64,000 nt of DNA from JANQIO01 sp965601975 (GTDB lineage Bacteria > Pseudomonadota > Gammaproteobacteria > Pseudomonadales > Halieaceae), in contig OZ271856.1 of NCBI GenBank assembly GCA_965601975.1, positions 3,534,001-3,598,000 on the forward strand. The letters are read 5' to 3'. The translations under genes and the position numbers were made by a program. Below are positions 24,252-33,182 of this stretch, piece after piece; position 1 is the first letter of the stretch, and every line of letters begins with the position of its first letter. The notes beneath the pieces were generated by a model, which was not told where the DNA came from, did not search any database, and saw only the letters and a list, made by a program, of their open reading frames with translations.

Positions 24252-24267
24252 GGCAGCCTGTGCTGCC
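24252..24267 (-). repeat. Hairpin in the fliC 5' leader
   Basis: GGCAGC/GCTGCC with a four-base loop lies within the first bases of the transcript predicted from the sigma-28 promoter, ~80 bases before the flagellin start codon. It may stabilise the abundant flagellin mRNA; no T-run follows. Confidence 0.55.
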
Positions 24268-24277
24268 TTCATTCACT

Positions 24278-24304
24278 GTTTCGACCGAGAGGAAAAATAC
24301 TTTA
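24278..24304 (-). promoter_or_regulatory. Sigma-28 (FliA) promoter of fliC
   Basis: TAAAGTAT-N11-GTCGAAAC on the minus strand. The -35 core TAAAG is perfect and spacing is the expected 11 bases. The -10 resembles the GTCGATA seen in front of flgM, the second fliK and the last PilZ gene of this window. Confidence 0.78.
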
Positions 24305-24344
24305 GTCGTGTGAAGCGCAAAAAATTGGCTTCTATCACAACAAC

Positions 24345-25547
24345 TTACAGAAGGTTGAAGAGGGAGAGGTCCTGGATGCGGACATAGGTTTGCTGTGCAG
24401 CCTGCAGGGAAACGAGCTGCTCGTTGAATCGGGAAATCGCTTCCGCGTAGTCGAGGTCACGCGTCTCGCTGAGGGAGGTCTGCAGCTGGAACTCGAAATC
24501 CTCGTTGATGCTGCGCTGGCTGTCGACGATGTTGAGTCGCGCACCGACCGAGGCGCGCACATCGTTGACGTGTGTCAGGGCCTGGTCCAGTTCGGTGAGC
24601 GCCTTATTGATGGCGTTCTGCTGGACGGCGCCGGCCTGGTCGTCGCTGCGAGGTGTCTCCAGGGCCGTGACCAGTTCTTCGACGATGGCGAACATGTCGC
24701 GGCGTCCGGAGGGCGTGATCGATACGCTGTCGCCGTCGGCGGGCACACCGAGAAACTCGAGCTGGACGCCGGCGAACTGCACGCCGTCGCCCTCGACCCA
24801 GGTACCGCTGGCGACCACCGCCGCCGCGCCGTCGGTCACGGTATAGGTGATCGGGTCCGCAGGCGTTGGCTGGCTGAAGCTCAGGGTGTAGTTGTCGGGC
24901 GTGAAGCTGCCCGTGGCACTGTAGCCGTTGACCACCAGGGTGCCGGCATTACCGCCCGCCACCTGCGCGTCGATGCGGCCGTTGCCGGCCGGCACGGACA
25001 GGAATACCCGGGCGCCGCTGTCGCGGACCGCCACGCGGGTACCCTCGCCCACCTGGAGCAGCCGCTGGGCCTGGTCGCCTGAGTAGCTGACCGTACTGCC
25101 GCTGACCGCAAAGGGCTGGGTGGTGACGTTGTTGCCGGCGAAGATGTACTCACCGGCCGCATCGCGGGTATTGGCCAGATCCACCAGCTCGTTGAGACGC
25201 TCGCGCAGCTCCGCGGCAATGGCGCCGCGAGACTGGTCGGAGTTGGTGCCGTTGGCCGCCTGCACCGTCAACTCGCTGGCGCGCTGCAGGATGTTGTTCA
25301 CATTGGACAGGGTGATGTCCTCGAGGCCCAACTGTGCCTCGGCCGCCACGGCATTGGCACGGTACTGGCTGATCACCGCCAGGTTGCTCTCGATATCGGC
25401 GACGCGTACCGAGGCCGCGGGATCGTCCGAGGGCGTCAGCACGCGCAGGCCCGTACCGACCTGGTTTTGCGTCTGCAGCAGGCGGGCCTGCTGGGTCAGC
25501 ATGTTCTGCAGGGCCGAATCAAACGTCTGTGAAGTCGAAATCCGCAT
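24345..25547 (-). CDS. flgL: FlgL, hook-filament junction protein 3
   Basis: The 400-residue protein is flagellin-like at both ends: MRISTSQTFDSALQNMLTQQARLLQTQNQVGTGLRVLTPSDDPAASVRVADIES, and QRSINEDFEFQLQTSLSETRDLDYAEAISRFNEQLVSLQAAQQTYVRIQDLSLFNLL. It joins the hook-associated FlgK to the filament. It follows flgK by nine bases and is the last gene of the flg run. No convincing terminator is seen after it. Confidence 0.96.
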   Translation of the reverse strand: MRISTSQTFDSALQNMLTQQARLLQTQNQVGTGLRVLTPSDDPAASVRVADIESNLAVISQYRANAVAAEAQLGLEDITLSNVNNILQRASELTVQAANGTNSDQSRGAIAAELRERLNELVDLANTRDAAGEYIFAGNNVTTQPFAVSGSTVSYSGDQAQRLLQVGEGTRVAVRDSGARVFLSVPAGNGRIDAQVAGGNAGTLVVNGYSATGSFTPDNYTLSFSQPTPADPITYTVTDGAAAVVASGTWVEGDGVQFAGVQLEFLGVPADGDSVSITPSGRRDMFAIVEELVTALETPRSDDQAGAVQQNAINKALTELDQALTHVNDVRASVGARLNIVDSQRSINEDFEFQLQTSLSETRDLDYAEAISRFNEQLVSLQAAQQTYVRIQDLSLFNLL

Positions 25548-25556
25548 GTATCGGTC

Positions 25557-27473
25557 CTAGCGCTGGGTTGCGTTGAGCAGCGTGCTGAAGATGAGGTCGG
25601 CGGTCTGGATGATCTGCGCCGCGGCCTGGTACTGCTGCTGGTAGCGCAGCAGGTTGGCGGCCTCCTCGTCGAGGTTCACACCGCTGATGCTGGCCCGGGA
25701 TTCCACGGCCTGGTTGAGCAGCAGGCTCTCCACTTCGAGGCTGGCGTTGCCCTGTGAAGTTTTCACTGCCACATCCGAAAGCAGGTTGCCGTAGACATCC
25801 TGGTAGCTGCTGTTGCCGCCTTCCAGCAGCGCCCGGTCGCGCAGCTCCGCCAGCGCCAGGGCATTGCTGTTGTCGCCGGATGCCGGCGGCGTGTTATTCA
25901 GCGTGGCGGTATCTCCCGCTGTGGGTACGCCCGAGAGCGTGAAGCTCACACCGGTCAGGCCCAGCGTTACGCTGATACCCGCTGAGTCCACCGCCGGGTC
26001 ATAGGCGACGGTAGTGGTGATGGCGCCGGTCACATCGAAACCCGGCACCCCCGGTCCGAGTGCATCCGGGTTGAAGGTCAAGGTAACCGGTCCCGCCAGG
26101 GGCAGGTCGACATTGTCCGTGACCGAGAGATCAGACACTGCGAGGGTGCCGGTGTTGCCAAGACTGGCTTCCAGACCCAGCGGGGCAGCCGCCGCCAGCG
26201 CGCGGGGATCGCTCAGCGTCGCCGCGAACTGCGTCGCACCAGCCCTTCCAGGCTGGATCAGGAAACTGTCGCCATTGTTGGGGGCCCCGGCGCTGACGTC
26301 GACGCTCATGCCGTCGAGCACCAGCGGGCCGGCGCCGGAGACGGAGGTGCCGTCCGACAGCCGCGTCAGGTTCCAGCTGCCCGCGCTGAAGTCCAGCCGG
26401 TAGCGATCCGCCTGCAGCTGGCCAACATCTGTCACGGTCACGGCGGGCGCCGCGGCACCTGCATTGTTGGTGTTGCCGAATACGGGTACCGACACCGTGC
26501 CAAACAGGTCGCCGCCCAGGTTGCCGTCGAGGTCCGTGCCCAGCCCGTTCTGGGCATTGGCGGTGGCGGCCAGTCCCATCGACAGCAGTCCCAGCTGGTC
26601 GATAGCGGGGTCCAGTACGTTCTCACGCGCGTCCAGCAGGCCGCGCAATTCACCGCCGACGATTTCCCTGTTGATGTTGTAACTGCCGCCGACACCGCTG
26701 ACGGCGACATTGATGCGCGAGGCGTCGTAGGGATCGGTCTCCGTGGTCAGCGCATCCGCGCGACTGCCCACGACCAGTGTCTGTCCATTGCCGAGAAACA
26801 CGTTGGCGGAACCGTCATCCTGGGCATTGATCGTGACCTCGGCAATCGAGGTCAGCTCCCTGATCAGCTGGTCGCGCTCGTCCAGCAGGTCGTTGGGCGC
26901 AGCACCCGCCGCGGATGCGCTCACAATGCGGTCGTTCAGGCGCGCGACGCCCTCGGCGAGGCCGTTGACTTCGCTGACAGCCACCCGGATGCGGTCGTTG
27001 ATTTCCTGGTTCAGGTTTTCCATGGAGGCGTACAGGGACTGCTGTCGCGCCGCCAGGCCCTGGATTTCACCCAGCGCCACCTGCCGCTCGGGCAGGCTGG
27101 TGGGGCTGTTGGCAACGTTCTGCAGCGACGAGAACATCGTGTCGATCGCCTGGTTGAAGCTGCTGCCGGCGCTGCCCATGGTCTGGTCGAGGCGGCCGCT
27201 GATATCGCTGTAGGCCTGGTAGCGGGCGCTGCTGGAGTCGTAGCGCAGCACCTCGTTCTGGGCGAACTGGCTGTAGTAGCGCTCGATCGAGGTTGCGGTG
27301 ACGCCGCTACCCACGTAGCGGCTGCCCGCACCCTGCGGGGGAAGGGTCGCCAGGTTCACACGCTGGCGACTGAAGCCCTCTGTGTTGGCGTTGGCGACGT
27401 TGTGGCCGGTCGTATCCAGGGCCAGCTGGGCCGCGCGCAGCGCCGATGTGCCAATACCAAAAAGATCAGCCAT
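25557..27473 (-). CDS. flgK: FlgK, hook-filament junction protein 1
   Basis: The 638-residue protein starts with the rod/hook/HAP signature (LFGIGTSALRAAQLALDTTGHNVANANTEGFSRQRVN) and ends with the matching C-terminal helix (SGVNLDEEAANLLRYQQQYQAAAQIIQTADLIFSTLLNATQR). The large central part (about 180-570) is the variable exposed region. It forms the first junction zone between hook and filament. It follows flgJ by nine bases. Confidence 0.97.
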   Translation of the reverse strand: MADLFGIGTSALRAAQLALDTTGHNVANANTEGFSRQRVNLATLPPQGAGSRYVGSGVTATSIERYYSQFAQNEVLRYDSSSARYQAYSDISGRLDQTMGSAGSSFNQAIDTMFSSLQNVANSPTSLPERQVALGEIQGLAARQQSLYASMENLNQEINDRIRVAVSEVNGLAEGVARLNDRIVSASAAGAAPNDLLDERDQLIRELTSIAEVTINAQDDGSANVFLGNGQTLVVGSRADALTTETDPYDASRINVAVSGVGGSYNINREIVGGELRGLLDARENVLDPAIDQLGLLSMGLAATANAQNGLGTDLDGNLGGDLFGTVSVPVFGNTNNAGAAAPAVTVTDVGQLQADRYRLDFSAGSWNLTRLSDGTSVSGAGPLVLDGMSVDVSAGAPNNGDSFLIQPGRAGATQFAATLSDPRALAAAAPLGLEASLGNTGTLAVSDLSVTDNVDLPLAGPVTLTFNPDALGPGVPGFDVTGAITTTVAYDPAVDSAGISVTLGLTGVSFTLSGVPTAGDTATLNNTPPASGDNSNALALAELRDRALLEGGNSSYQDVYGNLLSDVAVKTSQGNASLEVESLLLNQAVESRASISGVNLDEEAANLLRYQQQYQAAAQIIQTADLIFSTLLNATQR

Positions 27474-27482
27474 GCTGCCGAT

Positions 27483-27827
27483 TTACTCGCTGTCAGTCTT
27501 GTCCGTTAATGCTTTATCGACCGCCGGGCCCTGAAGTTGAGCCTCGATCATCTTGGCCAGTCCCAGGCCGCCGCGGCGCGAGATGTCCAGTGCGATCTGC
27601 TTGTCGTGCATGTCCTGGTACATATCCATGTTGTTGCCACCCATGAGCCCGCCGTCGGGGACGGCGTCGCGCATGGATTTCAGCATCATCTGCACGAACA
27701 GCGACTCGAACTGCTGGGCCGCCTCGGAAAGCGCCTTGCCGTCATTGCCGCTCTTCGCCTCGTTCTTGAGCTTCGCCATGCCGGCGAAGTCCATCGGGGT
27801 CATCGCGGTGTTGTAGTCGATAGCCAT
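27483..27827 (-). CDS. flgJ: FlgJ, rod-binding domain only
   Basis: The 114-residue protein matches the N-terminal rod-binding domain of FlgJ (ALSEAAQQFESLFVQMMLKSMRDAVPDGGLMGGNNMDMYQDMHDKQIALDISRRGGLGLAKMIEAQL). The C-terminal glucosaminidase domain usual in gammaproteobacterial FlgJ (~300-400 residues in all) is absent. The frame ends in a clean stop nine bases before flgK, with no trace of a decayed second domain. It should act as scaffold for rod assembly, while another enzyme must open the peptidoglycan. Single-domain FlgJ is common in other proteobacterial classes. Confidence 0.92.
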   Translation of the reverse strand: MAIDYNTAMTPMDFAGMAKLKNEAKSGNDGKALSEAAQQFESLFVQMMLKSMRDAVPDGGLMGGNNMDMYQDMHDKQIALDISRRGGLGLAKMIEAQLQGPAVDKALTDKTDSE

Positions 27828-27837
27828 AAGATCCCCC

Positions 27838-28935
27838 TTAGATAACTATCAGCTCGGCGCGCAGCGCACCGACCTGCTTGAGCGCCTCAAGGATCGCCAC
27901 CAGGTCGCCCGGGGCGGCGCCCACGTTGTTGACCGCGCGCACCAGGTCGTCCAGGGACGCGCCGGGCGAGAACAGGAACATGCCGTTGTCTTCCTGCTCG
28001 ATCTGCACGGAGGAATTCTCGAGAATCGCCGTTTCACCGACCCGGGAGAACGCCCCCGGCTGGCTGGCCGTCTGGCTCTCGGACACCGTCACGGTCAGGT
28101 TGCCGTGGGTGATGGCCGCCGGCGAAATGGTGACCCCGGAGCCGATGACCACGGTGCCGGTCCGGGAGTTGACGATCACCCGCGCCGCGGCGGTGCTGGG
28201 CTGGACCTGGATATCCTGCAGGGCCGCCACGAAGGACACCCGCGAACCCGGGTCCAGCGGCGCGCGCACGCGCACGTTGGAGGCGTCCATGGCAAAGGCC
28301 GTTTCGGCCCCGAAGGTCGCATTCAGGGTGTCGGACAGGTTGCGTGCGGTGCCGAAATCCGGCGTATTCAGCTGCAGGGTCAGCGCCTCCAGCAGGGCGA
28401 AGGGGCTGGCCACCTCGCGTTCTACCGTGGCGCCGTTGGGAATCCTGCCGGTGGTGGGAATATTGACGGTGACCGAGGAGCCGTCCTTACCCTCGGCGCC
28501 AAACCCGCCCACGATAAGATTCCCCTGGGCCATGGCATAGATCTCGCCGTCGGCCCCGCGCAGCGGGGTCATCAGCAGCGAGCCGCCGCGCAGGCCCTTG
28601 GCGTTGCCGATGGAAGACACGGTGACGTCGATAGTCTGGCCGGGCTGGGAAAACGGCGGCAGGTTGGCGTGCACCATGACCGCCGCCACGTTGGTCAGCT
28701 GCGGGTTCACGTTGGGCGGGATGGTGATGCCCAGGGTGTTCAACATGTTGCGCAGCGACTGGATCGTGAATGGCGTCTGCGTGGTCTGGTCGCCGCTACC
28801 GGGCAGGCCGACCACCAGGCCGTAGCCCACCAGCTGGTTCTCACGCACGCCGGCGATGCTGGCGAGGTCCTTGATGCGCTCGGCAACGGCGAGTTGCGGG
28901 ATCATCAGCACAAGGAAGATGGCAATAGATCTCAT
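27838..28935 (-). CDS. flgI: FlgI, periplasmic P-ring protein
   Basis: The 365-residue protein has a signal peptide (MRSIAIFLVLMIPQLAVA) and the full FlgI sequence (ERIKDLASIAGVRENQLVGYGLVVGLPGSGDQTTQTPFTIQSLRNMLNTLGI to the C-terminal VRAVNNVGAAPGDLVAILEALKQVGALRAELIVI). It forms the ring around the rod in the peptidoglycan layer. The ATG at 28935 was chosen because AAGAGGA precedes it and the signal peptide begins there. It lies ten bases before flgJ. Confidence 0.97.
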   Translation of the reverse strand: MRSIAIFLVLMIPQLAVAERIKDLASIAGVRENQLVGYGLVVGLPGSGDQTTQTPFTIQSLRNMLNTLGITIPPNVNPQLTNVAAVMVHANLPPFSQPGQTIDVTVSSIGNAKGLRGGSLLMTPLRGADGEIYAMAQGNLIVGGFGAEGKDGSSVTVNIPTTGRIPNGATVEREVASPFALLEALTLQLNTPDFGTARNLSDTLNATFGAETAFAMDASNVRVRAPLDPGSRVSFVAALQDIQVQPSTAAARVIVNSRTGTVVIGSGVTISPAAITHGNLTVTVSESQTASQPGAFSRVGETAILENSSVQIEQEDNGMFLFSPGASLDDLVRAVNNVGAAPGDLVAILEALKQVGALRAELIVI

Positions 28936-28994
28936 GATTGTTCCTCTTACACTGCCAGCGATGGCTAATCGGAGAAGTTTCATCTCTGCGGCTC

Positions 28995-29654
28995 TCAGAA
29001 CGGCCAGATCGGGCTCATGAAGAATCTGGACAGCCAGCCGACCGCATTGGCTTCGGCCACCGCGCCGTTGGCGCCGTACGAAATACGGGCGTCGGCCACC
29101 TTGGTGGACGGCACGGTATTGAGCGTGGAGACATCTTCCGGGCGCACGATGCCGCTGAGGCGCACATACTCGTCGCCCTGGTTGATGCTGATCCACTTCT
29201 CGCCCTGTACTATCAGGTTGCCGCCCGGCAGCACGTCGGTCACCACCACGGTGATGCTGCCGTCCAGGCTGTTGCTCTGGCTGCTTGAGCCCGCGCCTTC
29301 GAAATTGCTTTCGGAATCCAGGTCGGCGCCCCACTTGCCCCAGGTTTCACCGGCCACGTTCGGCACGCTCATGCTGTTGGTGGTGCTCTTGTCGATCGCC
29401 GTATCAGCGGACTTGCTGCCACTGGTGGACTCTTCCAGCACGACCGTGAGGATGTCACCGACCTGGCGCGCCTTCACGTCCTGGAACAGGCTCAATTCGC
29501 GGCCGTCGTGGAAAATGCCGCCGTCCTGGGGTTTGGGCACCTGGTGCTGCAGGTTGTAGGGCGGCACGTAGGCCGGCGGCGGCCCCACCTGGGGGGTGGC
29601 ACAGCCGCTGCCCAGCAGCACGAGCAGGCAGAGGGCGGAAATCAGGCGAAGCAT
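28995..29654 (-). CDS. flgH: FlgH, outer-membrane L-ring lipoprotein
   Basis: The 219-residue protein has a lipoprotein signal peptide with lipobox LGSGC, then the FlgH domain (GGIFHDGRELSLFQDVKARQVGDILTVVLEESTSGSKSADT; GGNLIVQGEKWISINQGDEYVRLSGIVRPEDVSTLNTVPSTKVADARISYGANGAVAEANAVGWLSRFF). It forms the L ring in the outer membrane. It stands 11 bases after flgG and 59 bases before flgI. Confidence 0.97.
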   Translation of the reverse strand: MLRLISALCLLVLLGSGCATPQVGPPPAYVPPYNLQHQVPKPQDGGIFHDGRELSLFQDVKARQVGDILTVVLEESTSGSKSADTAIDKSTTNSMSVPNVAGETWGKWGADLDSESNFEGAGSSSQSNSLDGSITVVVTDVLPGGNLIVQGEKWISINQGDEYVRLSGIVRPEDVSTLNTVPSTKVADARISYGANGAVAEANAVGWLSRFFMSPIWPF

Positions 29655-29665
29655 CAGCTCACTCC

Positions 29666-30451
29666 TCAGGTGTTGTTGCTGACGTACTGCAGCATCTGGT
29701 CGGCGGTGGAGATGGCGCGGCTGTTCATCTCGTAGGCGCGCTGGGTCTCGATCATGTTGACCAGCTCTTCCACCACGTTGACATTGGAGCTTTCCACGAA
29801 GCCCTGCAGCACGGTGCCCAGGCCGTTGAGGCCGGGGTTGCTGACGTTCGGCGCACCGCTGGCGTTGGACTCCAGGAACAGGTTCTGGCCGTTGGCCTGG
29901 AGGCCCGCGGGATTGATGAAATCCGCCAGCTGGATATTGCCCAGCTGGGTCGCGCCGCCGCCGCCGGGAATGGTGGCACTGACGGTGCCGTCCTTGGCGA
30001 TAGTCACGGACTGCGCATCCGCCGGGATGTTGATCGCCGGCTGCACCGTGTAACCGTTGGCGGTTACCAGCTGGCCCTGGTCATTGATCTGCAGGGAGCC
30101 GTCCCGGGTGTAGGCCAGGTTGCCGTCGGGCAACAGGACCTGGATGAAGCCCCGGCCCTCGATGGCGAGGTCGAGCTGGTTGTCGGTCTGGGTCACGTTG
30201 CCCTGGTTGAAAACCTTCTCGGTGGCCACGGTGCGCACACCGGTGCCGATCATCATGCCGGAGGGGATCAGCGTGTCCTGCGAGGACGACGCGCCCGCCT
30301 GGCGGAAATTCTGGTAGAGCAGGTCTTCGAAGACCGCGCGACCGCGCTTGAAACCGACCGTGCTGGCGTTGGCCAGGTTGTTCGATATCACCGCCATCTT
30401 GGTTTGCTGGGCGTCGAGCCCGGTCTTGGAAATCCACAGTGCCTGGTTCAT
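29666..30451 (-). CDS. flgG: FlgG, distal rod protein
   Basis: The 261-residue protein is typical FlgG: MNQALWISKTGLDAQQTKMAVISNNLANASTVGFKRGRAVFEDLLYQ at the start and SNVNVVEELVNMIETQRAYEMNSRAISTADQMLQYVSN at the end. It builds the distal rod through the P and L rings. Length is standard. It lies between flgF (16 bases upstream) and flgH (11 bases downstream). Confidence 0.97.
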   Translation of the reverse strand: MNQALWISKTGLDAQQTKMAVISNNLANASTVGFKRGRAVFEDLLYQNFRQAGASSSQDTLIPSGMMIGTGVRTVATEKVFNQGNVTQTDNQLDLAIEGRGFIQVLLPDGNLAYTRDGSLQINDQGQLVTANGYTVQPAINIPADAQSVTIAKDGTVSATIPGGGGATQLGNIQLADFINPAGLQANGQNLFLESNASGAPNVSNPGLNGLGTVLQGFVESSNVNVVEELVNMIETQRAYEMNSRAISTADQMLQYVSNNT

Positions 30452-30467
30452 GGTCTCGTCCTCGGGG

Positions 30468-31181
30468 TTACTGCAGCTTGATCACCTGGGCCAGGTGTTC
30501 CTGTTGCTCTTTGGAAAGTTTCATCATCTTGACCTGCGACTCGAAGGCCCGCGCCAGGTCGATCATGGTGACCAGCGACTGGATGGCATTGACGTTGCTG
30601 CCCTCCAGGGAGCCCGCCAGCAGGCGGATATTCGCGTCGGCCTCGGCCACTTCGCCGTCAGCCAACCGGAACAGGCCGTCTTCGCCCCGCTCCAGCGCGC
30701 TTGCCGGCGGGTTCACCAGCTTGATGCGGTCGATCACTGCCAGCGTGTTGGGGGCCTGGCCCAGCGGCAGGATGGATACCGTCCCATCGGTGCCGATTTC
30801 GACCTTGCCGTTGGGCGGCAGCGTAATCGGTCCGCCGTTGCCCAGTATTTGCTGGCCGGCGCCGTTGATCAGCCGGCCGAACTCGTCCACCCGCAGGTCG
30901 CCGCGGCGGCTGTAGGCCTCGGTGCCGCCGGGGGCGGCGATGGCCATCCAGCCCTCGCCGCTGACGGCGACATCGAGATCCCGGCCGGTGGTGCGTATCG
31001 CACCGGCGGACAGGTCGGGGCTGGTGGTGCGGTAGGCATTGCCCTCCGAATCCAGCTTGAGCAGGGCGATTTCCTTGCGAAAGCCATCGGTGGCAACGTT
31101 CGCCAGGTTGTTCATTGTCACTTCCTGGCGGCGCACGATATCCCTGGCGCCGCGCATGGATAACAGCAACATCTCTCGCAT
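30468..31181 (-). CDS. flgF: FlgF, proximal rod protein
   Basis: The 237-residue protein has the rod-family N-terminus in a slightly unusual form (MREMLLLSMRGARDIVRRQEVTMNNLANVATDGFRKE) and the C-terminal SNVNAIQSLVTMIDLARAFESQVKMMKLSKEQQEHLAQVIKLQ. It is a proximal rod subunit. The gene sits in the conserved flgE-flgF-flgG order. The ATG at 31181 follows GGGGA in the 22-base gap after flgE. Confidence 0.95.
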   Translation of the reverse strand: MREMLLLSMRGARDIVRRQEVTMNNLANVATDGFRKEIALLKLDSEGNAYRTTSPDLSAGAIRTTGRDLDVAVSGEGWMAIAAPGGTEAYSRRGDLRVDEFGRLINGAGQQILGNGGPITLPPNGKVEIGTDGTVSILPLGQAPNTLAVIDRIKLVNPPASALERGEDGLFRLADGEVAEADANIRLLAGSLEGSNVNAIQSLVTMIDLARAFESQVKMMKLSKEQQEHLAQVIKLQ

Positions 31182-31203
31182 GGTTAATCCCCTGCCTCAG
31201 CGC

Positions 31204-32469
31204 TTATCGGAGGTTGATGACGGTCTGGGTGATGGCGTCTTCAGCCTGGATCACCTGGGCATTGGCCTGGAAATCCCGCTGGGCGACGATCATGTTCACC
31301 AGCTCGTCAGTCACTTCGACATTCGAATCCTCGAGTGCCCCGGACTGTACGATCCCCAGGCCGGAGGAGCCGGGGGCGCCCAGTGTCGGCTGACCCGAGG
31401 CAAAGGTCTCGGCCCAGTTGGTATTCCCCAGCGGCTGCAGGGCGCCCGCATTGGCGAAGTTGGTCAGGGCGACCTGGCCCAGGGCCCGTGACTGGCCGTT
31501 GGTGAAGCGGGCAAACACGATGCCGGAATCACCGACCTCGACACTGCGCAGCTGGCCGGTGGTGTAGCCGTCCTGCACCGCGCTGTTCACCGCGAAATCG
31601 CTGCCGAACTGGGTGCTGCCGGACAGGTCAACGGTCAGCGGCTGCACGGTCGCGCCATTGGGATTGCCCGAGTCATCCAGGGGCGTCCAGGCGGCGATAT
31701 TGATCTGCAGGGGCAGCGACGCCGCCGGGATCTGGCCGGAGGTATCGAAAGTCACCGTGTCCGGGCCGGAAGTGGTGACACCGTCGATCATGGTGTGAAC
31801 TTCCCACTCGTTGGGCGTCGCGGTCTTCACGAAGAACAGGCTCTGGACATGGGAATTGCCCAGGCTGTCGTATATGGTCAGCGCCGTCGAGGCATTGTAC
31901 ATATCCGGTGAAGGCGCGGTGGGCACGGCGGCAAAGGCGTCAAAAGGACCACCCCAGGCCACCGCGGGCGGCGTTGCCCGGGAATCCAGGTTGAACAGCA
32001 TATCTGCCTGGTTGGTCGCACTGGGCTGGATCAGCGAGGCGTCGATTTGCAGGTTCTCGGTCTGCCCGGTGGCCACACCGGCGTCATCGGTCACGAAAGA
32101 CACAAGGTTGTGCCCCTGGGCGTTCACCACGAAGCCGTCGCGGTCCACCTCAAAGGCGCCGGCGCGGCTGTAGAGCAGTGAACCGTTGTCGTTCAGTGTG
32201 AAAAACCCGTCACCGTTGATCGCCATGTCCAGGGAATTTTCCGTAAAGGAAATCGTGCCCTGGGCAAATGACTGGTTTACCCGGGCCAGCGCGACACCCT
32301 GTCCGATGGCATTGGCGTTGGCGCCGGTGCCGGCGGTGGCGTAGACATCGGCAAAATCGCCGCGAGAGGCCTTGAAGCCCGTGGTGCTCGCATTGGCGAC
32401 GTTGTTGCCGATGATGCTCAGGTTGGTGCTGGCGGCGCGGAGGCCGGAGACTGCTGTATCAAAACCCAT
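31204..32469 (-). CDS. flgE: FlgE, hook protein
   Basis: The 421-residue protein has the hook signature (MGFDTAVSGLRAASTNLSIIGNNVANASTTGFKASRGDFADVYA) and the C-terminal helix (SNVEVTDELVNMIVAQRDFQANAQVIQAEDAITQTVINLR). The FlgE D1/D2 middle includes NASTALTIYDSLGNSHVQSLFFVKT. It polymerises into the hook, whose length is set by FliK. Upstream is flgD with a 34-base gap. Confidence 0.97.
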   Translation of the reverse strand: MGFDTAVSGLRAASTNLSIIGNNVANASTTGFKASRGDFADVYATAGTGANANAIGQGVALARVNQSFAQGTISFTENSLDMAINGDGFFTLNDNGSLLYSRAGAFEVDRDGFVVNAQGHNLVSFVTDDAGVATGQTENLQIDASLIQPSATNQADMLFNLDSRATPPAVAWGGPFDAFAAVPTAPSPDMYNASTALTIYDSLGNSHVQSLFFVKTATPNEWEVHTMIDGVTTSGPDTVTFDTSGQIPAASLPLQINIAAWTPLDDSGNPNGATVQPLTVDLSGSTQFGSDFAVNSAVQDGYTTGQLRSVEVGDSGIVFARFTNGQSRALGQVALTNFANAGALQPLGNTNWAETFASGQPTLGAPGSSGLGIVQSGALEDSNVEVTDELVNMIVAQRDFQANAQVIQAEDAITQTVINLR

Positions 32470-32503
32470 GGTGTTACTCCTCTATCGCTGTGTGGCGATT
32501 GGC

Positions 32504-33172
32504 TTACTTGAATTCGTAGATGTCGGACAGGCCGAGAATCGCGCCGTCCGTCAGTTGCAGGGACAGCTCGCGGGTCTGCGGGTCGACACCGACGCTACCG
32601 ACGCGTCCATAGAGCTGTACGGGCAGGCTCTGCTCGACGCCGCCGACATTGCCGGTGACCACCACCCGGTAGTCACCCGCGGCGGCAGGACTGCCGTCCA
32701 GGGTGGTGCCGTCCCAGCGGAACTCGGGGCTCCCGGCGGTGAAATTGCCAAGGCCCTGGGTCGCGATGGTCGTGCCACTGCCGTCCAGCAATTTCAGCTG
32801 CACGGCGGTGGCGGGCTTGTCCAGCACCAGCCGTCCTTCCAGGCCGGCGCCGTCGGCCAGCCTGACGCGGTTGGCGTCAAACAGCACATCCTTGCCGAGC
32901 ATCGCTGCCGCATCTGCGACCTGGTTGCGCTGCATGCTGTCGGCGAGACGGTCGAAGCCCTGCTCCAGGCCGCCGATACCTTCAACCATGGAGAACTGGG
33001 CGATCTGTCCCAGGAATTCCCCGTTTTCAACCGGCTTTGACGGGTCCTGGTTCTCCAGCTGGGCGACCAGCAGCTTCAGGAAGTCTTCCTGGGCCAGCTG
33101 GTTCTCACTGCGGCCGGCCTGGGCCGAACCGGTGCCGGGGAAGAGATTCTCAAGTGCGTTTACTGCGTCCAT
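32504..33172 (-). CDS. flgD: FlgD, hook cap protein
   Basis: The 222-residue protein carries the FlgD N-terminal motif (ENQLAQEDFLKLLVAQLENQDPSKPVENGEFLGQIAQFSMVEGI) and the tandem FlgD-Ig/Tudor-like C-terminus (VLDKPATAVQLKLLDGSGTTI, FRWDGTTLDGSPAAAGDYRVVVTG). It forms the cap on the growing hook. It lies ten bases after flgC. Confidence 0.96.
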   Translation of the reverse strand: MDAVNALENLFPGTGSAQAGRSENQLAQEDFLKLLVAQLENQDPSKPVENGEFLGQIAQFSMVEGIGGLEQGFDRLADSMQRNQVADAAAMLGKDVLFDANRVRLADGAGLEGRLVLDKPATAVQLKLLDGSGTTIATQGLGNFTAGSPEFRWDGTTLDGSPAAAGDYRVVVTGNVGGVEQSLPVQLYGRVGSVGVDPQTRELSLQLTDGAILGLSDIYEFK

Positions 33173-33182
33173 GATTCAGCCC

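Noticed and set aside
24321..24358. Weak stem CTTCT/AGAAG followed by TTTTTT after flgL as terminator.
   Set aside because: Stem of five pairs with a 15-base loop is too weak to support a call.
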